NCBI GenBank assembly: GCA_016490735.1 | Contig: JAEMWC010000133.1 | Location: 245,001-309,000, forward strand | DNA from: Pachyseris speciosa | Lineage: Eukaryota; Cnidaria; Anthozoa; Scleractinia; Pachyseridae | Direction of reading: 5' to 3' | Length of the DNA stretch: 64,000 nt | Shown: one piece after another, positions 42,167 to 53,926 of the stretch | Layout of the letters: each line of letters starts with the position of its first letter | Position numbering within the stretch: the first letter of the stretch is position 1 | The notes under the pieces: model-generated | The model's database searches: none | The model's input: only the letters and a program-made list of their open reading frames with translations | What the model was told of the DNA's origin: nothing | Translations under genes and position numbers: made by a program

Positions 42167-42503
42167 CCCGGGCTGTACGCCCAGAAAATTGGGTGGGGTG
42201 TGTGCGGCCCCTTTGGAACTCTTACCCTATTTCAGACCTGATCAAAAATTTGATACCCTATTTCAGACCTATTTCACACACACGTTTAGCGTAAACATAA
42301 CTTGAGAAGGGCTTTTGTGATTCTTTTGTTTATGGTCTTATCACCTAACGATAAAGAAGTAGCTCCTTCTGAAAAATATACTTAGTTCAGGACTAGAGCG
42401 CACAAACCATACCCTATTTCAGACCAAATGGTTAGAATCGATACCCTATTTCAAACGGCTTAAAAACCATACCCTTTAGGGCCGCGCATACCTCCCCCTC
42501 CGA
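42167..42503. mobile_element. hAT-like MITE, inverted copy, right end trimmed (B, tandem unit 1)
   Basis: Counterpart of 11222-11630 that lost the terminal CCTATATAGCCC and C-run part. Internal TACCCTATTTCAGACC repeats are kept. Confidence 0.7.
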
Positions 42504-42735
42504 GATTTTATTCAATCAGACCCATCTTGTGGAATCTTCTTGAAAGGTCTATTGACACCGCATGATCAAGGAGTGTAGACAGAATTTATGTATATAAAAA
42601 CCGCGGCATTAAACGTGTTAAAGAATTCAGCTGCACAGTCAGATCGAACGAAGCAGGCCATTTGGTTGGGCGCAAAGTAATCCGCTTTGAGATACAGAAG
42701 GGCAAGGTTGAGGGGAATCCCATTCGAAGACTAAA

Positions 42736-42913
42736 ATGAGTTTTAAATCCTTCTTTGGTTTATCCGCTGTCACTATGGCGCTCGTTCTCATATTTTCAGA
42801 GTTGATGCAAAGGGAAGCGGGATATTCACTTTTTATAGTATGTTTTGTCCACTCGAGTCTAATGCTATGCGGTATGTTGATGGGGATATGCGTTGGGTTC
42901 ACTTCCAAAGTTG
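42736..42913 (+). CDS. Putative first exon, two-helix membrane protein (B, unit 1)
   Basis: Same exon as 11862-12039, starting MSFKSFFGLSAVTMALVLIF and ending at the donor GTTG|GTGAGT. The substitutions from copy A are I to S at residue 2, S to G in the LMLC.M segment and LS to FT near the end. The frame is intact. Confidence 0.4.
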
Positions 42914-45028
42914 GTGAGTAAAATATTACTGTATCTCGTAGCTCTATATTCTGATATTGAAAGCCACGCATATAAACAGTTTATTTAACAAGAAAATTTT
43001 TCGGCGCCACATTGAACACTTTTTTTAAAACTGGTGGAACGGCAAATATTGTGAGGTGTGCTCAAAAGAATTTTTGACAGCATGTTCCTTCACCCTGTTT
43101 GTCTCTTTTTCACGAACAACCCAGCCAGCATTCAGTCAGTTTTGAACGATCACGAAGCATTTTTCTACTTGACAATTAGATTATGAGCTCGAGATTTCTA
43201 TCGGGTGATAGCTGATGAGAGCGCAGCCCCGATCAGCTATCACGCATAGAAATCGAGAGCGGATAATTGTTTTAGTATAAATCTACTAGTCGTTGAAACC
43301 GTTTGATACATCCGTTATTTACAGCCTGGCTGACATTTTTCAGTGACAATTGTGTAACAAGAAGAAGTTTGACCAGAGAGTCAACTGAACCAAAGCGAAG
43401 CGAAGCCCATTCCTTTTCTTATTTGCTAAGAAATTTACTTGAAGATTTGAGTTCCATCTCATAGTTGCTTAAGGATTAGGCTAGGCAATGAATTTCGGAA
43501 ACCTAGCTTTTAAAGTGACGTTTTTTTTTAACTGACTGAAGCAACGACTAACTGACTGACTGAAGCAATTGGGACCCTAGATTTACATTTCTCTCGTTTT
43601 TGAATACAGCATTTTGAGGATTCTTTAAAACAAGGGTCCGAATTTTGGACTCCTGGATTTAGAAGTGTTGTTTTTCAAGAAACAGATCTTTTGAGATTCA
43701 CTAAAGCAAGACTCCTCGATTTATAAGTATGATGTTTGCAATGTTGTGTGGATTAAGGTGAAGCAAGGGTCCGAAATTCGGACCCCTCAGTGGATTTATA
43801 GGGTATGACGTTGTCCAATTTTATATTAGTGTGGCATAAGTTGAAGCAAGGGAAATTCGGACCCCTGGATTCCAATGTTTGTAGTGTCGGTAGTTTCCCG
43901 GAAAGTAGCATATAGTTTAGTTTGCCTGGCTGGTTAATTTATAAAGACAATAAAAATCTATCCGATAAATTTCTTGATGTCTGTGTTTTGCGCTGCGCAA
44001 GAATCGACAGAATACTGACACGCATTAATTTACGATCTTCGCCAAAAATGAATAAAAATGAATTTTCGTGTGGAAAAATCGACAAACTGGAAAAGAAAAA
44101 GTTTGGAAAGCGTTTATAGTCTCTCAGTTGTGATAAGTGCAAAAAACGTATATCGGCAATTTAGCAAAATCATTTTTGTTCGAGGATGGTTTCGGAAATT
44201 TCTGAAACCACCTTTCAACAGAAGGGTGGTTTCAATACGAATTGCCAGTGGTTTCGGAAATTTCCGAAACCACTTGTGGCAAACAGGGCTATATAAGTTA
44301 TTAGAAAAAAAAAATGATATGCCAGTTAGTTTCGGGCCCGATGGTTTCAGAAAATTCTGAAACCTTTCTCGACTGTTTTTATTATTCAGTCACTTTAGAA
44401 ATCCTTGACTCATTCGGGCTCATGGTTTCAGAAATTTCTGAAACCACGTTAGTATTTTGTTTGACAAAGTTCCAAAACCATCCTTAAATCAATCTGGGTT
44501 TTAAAATGCTTTTTTTTTCCGAAACCGCCAGCATGTTAGGGAAATTTAGTTTTTTAAGACGGAAATTTTTCCATCTGTCAAAAAGTTATCACTGTCAGTC
44601 TTATTTCAGCCGAAAAAAGTGGTCAAGAAATGTTTCTAAAGCTAACATTTTGCTTTTATGTCAAATATTGCTTAACTGTTAATAAAATCAGCCGCCCTTA
44701 TAGCAATTGAAAGTTGGATGATTTTAACATCTTACAGCTCGATTTCGGCGGAAGGCTCAAATTCCGGAAGAATTAATAAAAGTTAACAGATTTGTTACCG
44801 AATTTTAACTTAATGTCGGGTGGAAAAGGTAGATAACTAGCTATTTCAGCCGAAAACTGAACTTTGGAATATCCCTCAACGTTTTGGAACGTGTTGTCCC
44901 CTAAAAAACGACTACGTGAGAGGCCAGCCCTTTGCACGTGCAGGAATTTTTTCCGTTTTATGCTGCCTGCTTGCATCTCCTATTTCCTTTGTTGCAATAG
45001 GAGACGTCTGCACGAAGGCTGTTTTATT

Positions 45029-45366
45029 CCCGGGCTGTACGCCCAGAAAAATTGGGTGGGGTGTGTGCGGCCCCTTTGGAACTCTTACCCTATTTCAGAC
45101 CTGATCAAAAATTTGATACCCTATTTCAGACCTATTTCACACACACGTTTAGCGTAAACATAACTTGAGAAGGGCTTTTGTGATTCTTTTGTTTATGGTC
45201 TTATCACCTAACGATAAAGAAGTAGCTCCTTCTGAAAAATATACTTAGTTCAGGACTAGAGCGCACAAACCATACCCTATTTCAGACCAAATGGTTAGAA
45301 TCGATACCCTATTTCAAACGGCTTAAAAACCATACCCTTTAGGGCCGCGCATACCTCCCCCTCCGA
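45029..45366. mobile_element. hAT-like MITE, inverted copy, right end trimmed (B, tandem unit 2)
   Basis: Almost identical to 42167-42503, as expected from the recent 2.86-kb tandem duplication. Confidence 0.7.
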
Positions 45367-45598
45367 GATTTTATTCAATCAGACCCATCTTGTGGAATCT
45401 TCTTGAAAGGTCTATTGACACCGCATGATCAAGGAGTGTAGACAGAATTTATGTATATAAAAACCGCGGCATTAAACGTGTTAAAGAATTCAGCTGCACA
45501 GTCAGATCGAACGAAGCAGGCCATTTGGTTGGGCGCAAAGTAATCCGCTTTGAGATACAGAAGGGCAAGGTTGAGGGGAATCCCATTCGAAGACTAAA

Positions 45599-45776
45599 AT
45601 GAGTTTTAAATCCTTCTTTGGTTTATCCGCTGTCACTATGGCGCTCGTTCTCATATTTTCAGAGTTGATGCAAAGGGAAGCGGGATATTCACTTTTTATA
45701 GTATGTTTTGTCCACTCGAGTCTAATGCTATGCGGTATGTTGATGGGGATATGCGTTGGGTTCACTTCCAAAGTTG
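45599..45776 (+). CDS. Putative first exon, two-helix membrane protein (B, unit 2)
   Basis: Identical peptide to 42736-42913, created by the 2.86-kb tandem duplication. Promoter-like sequence is duplicated with it. Confidence 0.4.
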
Positions 45777-47884
45777 GTGAGTAAAATATTACTGTATCTC
45801 GTAGCTCTATATTCTGATATTGAAAGCCACGCATATAAACAGTTTATTTAACAAGAAAATTTTTCGGCGCCACATTGAACACTTTTTTTAAAACTGGTGG
45901 AACGGCAAATATTGTGAGGTGTGCTCAAAAGAATTTTTGACAGCATGTTCCTTCACCCTGTTTGTCTCTTTTTCACGAACAACCCAGCCAGCATTCAGTC
46001 AGTTTTGAACGATCACGAAGCATTTTTCTACTTGACAATTAGATTATGAGCTCGAGATTTCTATCGGGTGATAGCTGATGAGAGCGCAGCCCCGATCAGC
46101 TATCACGCATAGAAATCGAGAGCGGATAATTGTTTTAGTATAAATCTACTAGTCGTTGAAACCTTAACAAGTAAATTATCCAAATCCTCCTGAAAGATAC
46201 TTCGAAAACGCGAAGAAGCGGGCTGAATTTTGTTGACAACCATATCTATCACAGAATAGATAGCGAGTAGCGCAGCCAATCAGAGAACGTCATTCGTGAT
46301 AGAACGCTATAGTAGCCGGTTATACTAATTGCCAATACAGTGGAACCTCGATATAACGATCTTCGATAAAAGGATTAACTCTTTACAGCCCGGTCAATGT
46401 CACGGAAAAATGTATGGAACAAAATCTCGATTTAACAGTCTACGGTATAACGAAAAATGCTACGTGGATGAGCGTTCGAAACTGGGTGGGTGGGTGAAAT
46501 CAAATATGGTCGTGAGTAGCGGCTGCCAGTGGCGCCTTTACAGGCTGACGTCAGATCTCCCTCCACAGGAGAATTGTAAACTGCCATGAAACTATGTGAT
46601 ATGTGCGGTATATAAATCCGTTACCATTACCATTACCATTACCATAACGACATCCCCGATATAACGGTTACAATCTAGCACTGAGCACAAACGTAAAATT
46701 AACCACGAAAAACGATAAAGTGAATCATCACGCGACCGGTAAGGAATCGGGGGCACCCAATGAACCAAACCAACCAAAAGCTGTAGCAAGTCTGTTTAAA
46801 GTGATGTGTTCGTTACGGCTAGAGGTGTTTGATCTATTCGGATTCCTTAGCTGAAATTTAAATTGGCCGAAAATGTTAGGGAACAAAATCTTTCTTTCAG
46901 GAAATGCTAGCTGAAAAAAACTTTCTACGAACTTTCTATGGAAATATTTTCATTCCGAAAACACTAGCTGACGGTTTTGACTGCCAAAAAATAGCAATTG
47001 AGACCTTTTCGAAAACTTCAGGGGCTATGATTTCCGCATTGGAGGCCACGTTTCAGTTATGAAAATCGGAGTGCACTCTTTAATAGACGTCGAAGCTGAA
47101 GGCCAGTTTCTTTCGCATGTTAACAACCAGTGACGACGCTGTCTATCTTTTGAAAACGGAAATGTTTTTGGTTACTAAACAAAAACTTGTGAGGCATACA
47201 AATTATCACTTGAATAAAACTGAAAAGTCCGTTATATACATTAACAGACATCAAGAAAATCTTCTCTGTTCGTGAGGACCCGTGAGATATGTATTGCAAT
47301 TCTGTGCCGACAAAAGGAAATAACCTCTTGTGAAACGTCTCAAGCACGTTAAGGTATGGCTCATTTTGGGGTTCAGACCCCCGCGAAGTTAAAACTAAGA
47401 TTCTGTAACAGCCATGTAATTTGAACAGAAATTCAGACCACAAGTATTCCAGAAGTCTTAAGATCCTTAAGGCATAAAGTTGGTGGTCAGGTGTTTAATG
47501 ACGTCACAATCGTGCTCTGAAAGACTTTTCAAATGGGGTAAGAATGGTTCATTGTAACTAGAAACTAAATATGTTTACTTGTTTGTTTGGTCACGTAGAA
47601 ACAATATCTGTTTTATTAAAAGGTTATTAATGAAGATCCCTTTCATACGTCACGTGACCTCTTTTATTTAATAATCCTTTAATTAAAAATTGAGGTCAAC
47701 CATCCAGGACAGATTCATGTACGGGATAATCACAAGGCCATAAAAACGTTGCTTCTGATAGAGATTATATACCATCTCGGCACCCCATTTTCAATTTCGA
47801 TTTTCTGTAATGAAACGTCATAGCAGGTCACGTGATCTAAGCTTTGAAGACTTTACGCCAAAAGCACGTTAAGGTTTTCAAGTT

Positions 47885-48395
47885 CTATATCACTGCTAAG
47901 TTTGGTGTTCTTTCGGGGAATGTCTGGGAAGTTATGGTTGTTTTTAGAATTTTAGTGAATTCGGGCCCGAGCCGTGCCTTGACATGCTTGAGGTTTCCCT
48001 TTGTGTAATGAGAAGATGGTCTACAGGCAAAGTGGACTTCTGACAAGGACATTTCTATGATTGTTTTCCGATAGCCGCCTGACCGAAGGCGTTGTTTGAA
48101 TTTCACAAGACACTCGTCAAAAGCCGTTTTCGAAGTTTTTGTTCTCAACAGACTTACTTGGTGGGTGGCACGAGGTGAATTGTGTACATTGAAAGGTTTT
48201 AGTTGGCTTGTAGTGAGTTTCAACGTCAAGGTTGGAATCGTTTGTCAATCTTTCCTCTTCGAACACTACCGTATTGAGGAAAGTTATTTCGTTCTTTGAT
48301 ATTTTGGCCGTGGATAAGGCCCCGGGGTTAATCCCATAAATTTCGGATAGGTGTGTTTCGCTAAGGACAAATAAAGCAGACGAAAATTGATACAC
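47885..48395 (-). pseudogene. Penelope-like reverse transcriptase remnant (B)
   Basis: Counterpart of 16674-17184 with the same frameshift and only a few substitutions (for example E to D in AFDECLVKF). Confidence 0.7.
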
Positions 48396-48550
48396 TATTT
48401 AAGGTCCAAACTCGATAAAAACTGAAAACAATAGGCGTGAAACAAAACCCGGAACACTGTTAGTGTTCGCAGGCTAATGGGGGACGATCAAAACAACGAC
48501 TAACTGCCACGGAAAATTTGTAAACTTTACAAGTTCTGAAAAGTGGCTAC

Positions 48551-49220
48551 TCCCTAGTAACTCTTGGTGTGATGGGATTATTACTCCCATCTACACTTAA
48601 ATGAAAACAAAAGCGACCCATCGAATTATAGAGGAGTCTGTCTCAGTAGTTGCCTCGGAAAACCATTTTACTTCAAGACTTAGTGACATACTGAAAAAAC
48701 ATGTCATCCAATTAAATATATTGCATCCTGCTCAAATAGGTTCCTTACCCTCTCTGCATCAAAAATCTGGGAGTCAGTTTCTATCAGCCTAAAAAATTTC
48801 CCTTACAAGAAGCATTACAAGCAGTACCTTTTAACCGCTCAAAATAATAAAAGAAACTAATTGCTACTTGTGAGCAGTGTAACACTATTCATCTTTTCTG
48901 TTTATGTAAGTTATTCATATAATTAGATATAAACATATTAATGTCAAAAATGTGTCTCTATGTTAGTGATTGATGTAATAAGATAATATTTATTGTCCAT
49001 TTTCTGTTTAATGCCGCATTTACCTTTAGCATGGTGGCAACCAGCTCGAAAGCCAGTGGCTACTCTGGTTGCCACGCACATATCCTTTTTTTGTTGTTGT
49101 TGTCCTTTGGTTTTATCATGTATTATATATATCTTCTGTCGAAAGTATTATAGTATTAACAAGTTGTAATTGATGTAAATAGTGCATAATAATAAAGAAG
49201 TTGAAGTTGAAGTTGAAGTT
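48551..49220 (+). pseudogene. LINE fragment: RT motif, 3' UTR and GTTGAA tail (B)
   Basis: Counterpart of 17342-18008, with the same frame breaks and a tail of similar length. Confidence 0.75.
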
Positions 49221-50187
49221 ACCAAAACACCGCACTTCTGATCACGTATTCACCTTGAAAGCACTAGTCTTAGCCTTGGAAATCCGCCAATATAATCCGT
49301 AAAATGTATCCTCAAAATCCGAAATACGAGTAGTTTTTTTAGTCAAATCTGTTGATCCGCGACCTTGTTCACCCCCCTCATAACTAATAAATGTAACAGT
49401 TCTCACTACAGCTGCCCCTGCGACCTGGAATTCGAAAACACTGGTAGTAATTTTCAACTTTTTTATTGAGAATAAAATTTTAATTGTATAAACATGTGAT
49501 ACCATAGAGCATTTGAGACACAACACAACTCTCTGTTAATCAGTGAAACGTAATATAAACTAAAACAATGGATTTTTACTAATAATAGCTTGCTAGATTG
49601 CTTCAAAAGTTCCTCTTCAACTTTGATAGTATGAACTTTAATACCACAGTAATACCAGCTGTCAGCCAAAATTGAAGCGAAGATCTGGAATAAATACATA
49701 AACACCATAATTAGTCTCTGCTAGCAAGTCAAACAAGATGTAATAATAACATTACTGTCTGGAAATATAAAGGTTATGATCTACTAAGCTCTACGTGCAC
49801 AAGGTTGAAAAGAACCCAAGTTTTGTTGATCGAGTCTGTCGATTCTTGTTTTATATTCGAGTTTGTCGATTCTGTGCCTCAGTAATCAGCTTTTCGGTGG
49901 AATATTTCAAGCCTGTGTTCTAAAGCATTTTCTTTTTTTTTTTTTTGATGAATACTCAAAAGAAATAACACAATACAACCCACCTTCTTGCTGCACTGAT
50001 TCTCCTAAGCTGAGCTCGTGTTCGAAGTATCTTCCCAAGGATACCTTGCGCACCTGGAAAGTTTTACCCGAGACCTCATTACGAGCCTAGCTGTGATCAA
50101 CTGAGATCTCATCTACACACCATATCATCTTCATATTTACGCGGGGACTCCTTAAATGCCTCCTCAGGTTTTGGAGGGGCCAAAACT

Positions 50188-50800
50188 CTGCGGTATTGAA
50201 GTTGTCAACAATTATACCTATCTTGGAGTTAATTTTTCTTCTTCCTGGAGCTTTAGAGATTGCAAACCAAACTTAAAAGAAAAAACACGGAGATCCATTT
50301 TTGCAACTCGAGGGTATCTTAATTTGTTTTAAAGTTGCCCCTTGCGTTTACTAGCAAACTTTTTAATTCCCTTTTTCTTCCCATACTTTTATATGGTTCA
50401 GAAGTTTGGGGTATCTATGACACAAGTAAACAAACAGTGTCCAAATGTTGCAGCTAGAAATGAAATTGCTAGACTACCATAGTTACTTCAATTATTATGG
50501 ATTCACCTCCCAACTCTACCAACTAAAACTGAGAAAACAATAGTTATTCATCAATTAATGTTAGTGAATACAAACCGAAAATTAAGCTTCTATGCCTCAT
50601 TCAAGAAAGAAACCAGAAAAGCCGAATTTTTAGATCTGATCAACAATCCCAAACATAAAATTGATGTAAATAAATTTCGTCTAGGGAATCACAAATTGCA
50701 TATTGAAACGGGTAGGCGAACATCCCGGAATATTCCGAAACATCTCCAAAACAGGGAGAAACATCAATTTCAAAAACCTTATGAACACACGAAATAAGAT
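50188..50800 (+). pseudogene. LINE RT C-terminal remnant (B)
   Basis: Counterpart of 18980-19590. The last 79-codon stretch (50558-50797) is identical in sequence to that of A. Confidence 0.75.
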
Positions 50801-52438
50801 ATAACACGAAATAAATATAATCTTCAGTTAGAGATGAATTACTAAAGTAACATAACATTGTTTCCATGATACGGAAGTCCGGGATCGACGCCTTTCGACG
50901 CCTTTCGTAAATTTCTTCGACGCCATCAGATTCAGCAGCAAGAACAGAATATTTTACGCAAATATATGGGAAACAGAGTTTATGGTTGTAAAATGGTATC
51001 ATTCCTGGCTTCTACTGGGCTATTTTTATTTGAATTTCATTGAATCCAACAATATCAGACGCCAGAAAACTATATTTTCTTTTGGTGTGAACAGCTTGAT
51101 GTCTTGTTTGTGTTGTAATTCACCGCTACTCACTTGGTTCTAAATTTCTTTCTTCTGTTAGTATTAGACAGTCGTGTGCCAGAGATTCACGCAATCCTGT
51201 CACGATCCGGAGACGCAAAGATTACTGGCCAAGGTAAAGGGGAAAGCTGACGCACTAACTTCTCAATTACATTTAAAGAATGCACCAGGCAATGGAAAAG
51301 GAGAGACAAAGGAACCATAAATAAATCAACTGCAATGTTTGGAAAATTTGTGTTAGCTACTTTTCTGCCTTCAATAAGAATAGATAGGTTACATATGTCA
51401 ATAAACAAGTGTCCAGAACGCAACGTACTGATGACAAGGTGACAAGAGGAAATAGCATAAGTCAACAATGATAACCTCCTTAAAGCCCCAAAAACCATAT
51501 AATAAATATAATAAATCTCTGCACCTGTTCGAAACACAATGCGCCTTTTTTTAACCAAATCTTGACTGGACTTTTTATAGCCTGTAAAAGTGACGAAATC
51601 TAGCCATCATCCTTCACACGACAGAGCTAGTAAGGGGCATGGGTCTATTCCTGATTTGACGTCACAAACTTATTTGCATCGCGGTAAATCGCGGTACGTC
51701 TTTGCAAACGTGCATGAAAATCAGTTTGTGACGTCAAGTCAGGAATACTGAGACCCACGCCCCTTCTGACTCGGTCGTTTGTACCAAATGATGCTTAGTT
51801 TATTACGGTTTGAAGTCCCTAAAAAGTCTGAAACAGGAAATAAAGGCTCTGCTAATGAATCTAATGATTTTTTTTGTCTCTGCGGAATCAACCGCAGTGA
51901 CGGGAGAGTGAAACAGGACACATGTCCCAATTGACATCATTTCCCCTTAAGACAAACCACAACACCGGGAACTACGTCCCCTACTCTTTTCGAACAGTGT
52001 GTGGGTTCTTTAACGTCCCACAGAATCAATTATGAAGAGTTGTGAGACGGGGTTTACGGTTTATCGTCCTTATCCGAGAAGACTAGAAAGTCTAACCATT
52101 TACAGAAATTTGCAGGTATTTGCTAAATGTGTTTGGAATAGAAGCAAAGTTTTATATTAGCGAAAAAATATTTGGGGCTTATGGGCACTTTATGGACATT
52201 CGCTCCAAAATCTTCCCATACTCAGACATTTTTTCGAACTTTAACTGCAGTGAAACGTCGACAATAACCAATTCTTGCCATAAAAGGCAAAACACAAACA
52301 ATGCAAAGCAAAACAAAAAATCGAGTTCATCGGGCTCATTCACTAATCCACTTGAATCTGTTTACTGGCAATTTCAAGGTATTGCAATGCTCCATGATTA
52401 CACCAATAAAAATTTTGTATTTCTCTTGATTTTATTAG

Positions 52439-52732
52439 ATCAGTCAATCGCAACCGTACCTTACAGAGTGTATTCAGAGTTGACCTTGCTGTTATCAAGA
52501 GATAGATTGAATATGGCAGGCAGGCTATTCAATCTGACAGCAGAGCAAGCTATCTTTTTGAGGGACAGGATAGACCAAGCCAGCAATTCACGTTTCAGTT
52601 TTGATGTGGTTTTCCAGTTGATGTGTGAACGGCGTGTGACGGTTGGTGAGCTTGCTCAAGTTCTGAGAGAGATGCACAGGCTCGATGCATTATCCGTGCT
52701 TGCCAAGGCTGGCTATCCTGTTTATATCCCAG
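52439..52732 (+). CDS. Death-fold domain exon (B)
   Basis: Counterpart of 21240-21533 with the same splice sites. The domain peptide differs by a single T to K change (LATAGYP to LAKAGYP). This stronger conservation than in surrounding sequence is compatible with selection, but the sample is small. Confidence 0.6.
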
Positions 52733-53361
52733 GTAAAAGCGGGTGTAAATATGTTAACGCCTCACTCACTCATTCTCTTCTCCTTCTCATCATCCTCTCG
52801 ACATTTCTCTTCTCTTTCTAACGAGGCACGTAACGTCGCAGCTACCCGCTGTGTTCTAATCTTTCCACGCATCTTCCTCTCGATATCCCCTTGCACTGAA
52901 AGTTAGCTCAGCTTACTTTGATTTTCGCCCCGTTTTCATTTCAGGTTTTTGTTTCAGTTTGTTTGTTTGTTGGTTTGTTTGTTTGTTTGTTTGCCTCCCA
53001 CATTTTATCTTTGAGTTCCTGATAGTGCACAAGGTTGTAGCCGATACAAACAGTTGAACACTTTTGACTCAAGGAAACAAACCACCTTCTCGTCGTCGTA
53101 ACCGTCCGCGTCGTGGTCGACTATCTTCGTCATCACTATTATCACGATTCTAAGTTAAATAAGAAATCGAAAGTAACTAAGACTAAACCGATCAAACATT
53201 TTCCATCAACATTGTATTTGCTACACACAACATTCGGTGCAATGCCTAAATAGGCAAACATTGTTTGACCAAACGTTAGACAAAGTGAGCTCTCGAAACG
53301 CTTTTTTCTTATCACCGCTAAAATTTCGACGTTATCTGTTCTTAATTGGTTGCTCATTAAT

Positions 53362-53926
53362 GTATCAGTAAATTCCAAAAGTGCCCATCTCCCCCGGGCA
53401 TACCCCGGGTATTTGATCCGAAATTTGTCCCGCACGGTGGGGCATTTGACTATCGGCTAAAACATGGTCGGCGGTCGCCAGCTAAAGGGTTTCGCGCGTC
53501 TTTCGTGCGCAAATATGTCAAATATTCATTCATTCACCACAAGAGCCGCTTCGCTCCCGTAACTTCAAGATTCCGAGTAGATTTTCCGTTGTTTACTAAA
53601 TATACAGTTGATATTCCTTTATTCAAAGTTTGGAGTGCCGACAAAAGATATCGGAAAAGAGTTTTGGCGCACAATTTTTCGGATTTGGTTTGAAAAAGGT
53701 AAGTGATTTTAGAATAAAATATTCATTATGAGAGGAGAGCGTGCCAAAATGCTTCATGCAACGAGTGATTTACACTTGAGTTGTCCTTTTTGAGGCCCAG
53801 ACAATGGGCCATTTGACCGTTTAAACTGGAAACACAGCGGGGCATTTGATCAAAAATTTTCAAACAAGACAAATGCCCGGGTGTTTGCCCTGGGAGGGGA
53901 TGGGCGCTTTTGGAATTGACTGATAC
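53362..53926. mobile_element. MITE, GTATCAGTAAATTCCAAAAG ends (B)
   Basis: Counterpart of 22129-22712. Its last base, the end of TGATAC, is directly followed by the LINE of 53927-57118. Confidence 0.7.

Larger units (their letters stand above)
40440..43300. repeat. 2.86-kb tandem duplication, unit 1 (B)
   Basis: Nearly identical to 43301-46163. It holds the right third of the 5.1-kb element, its right end, the flanking block P2 with MITE and exon, and ends at GTCGTTGAAACC. The first 35 bp carry two differences from unit 2; the rest is almost free of differences apart from single-base length changes in homopolymers. Confidence 0.95.
43301..46163. repeat. 2.86-kb tandem duplication, unit 2 (B)
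   Basis: Begins GTTTGATACATCC directly after GAAACC. It then follows unit 1 and continues into sequence collinear with A (CTTAACAAGTAAATT). It contains a second right end of the 5.1-kb element (44895) without a matching left end. Confidence 0.95.
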
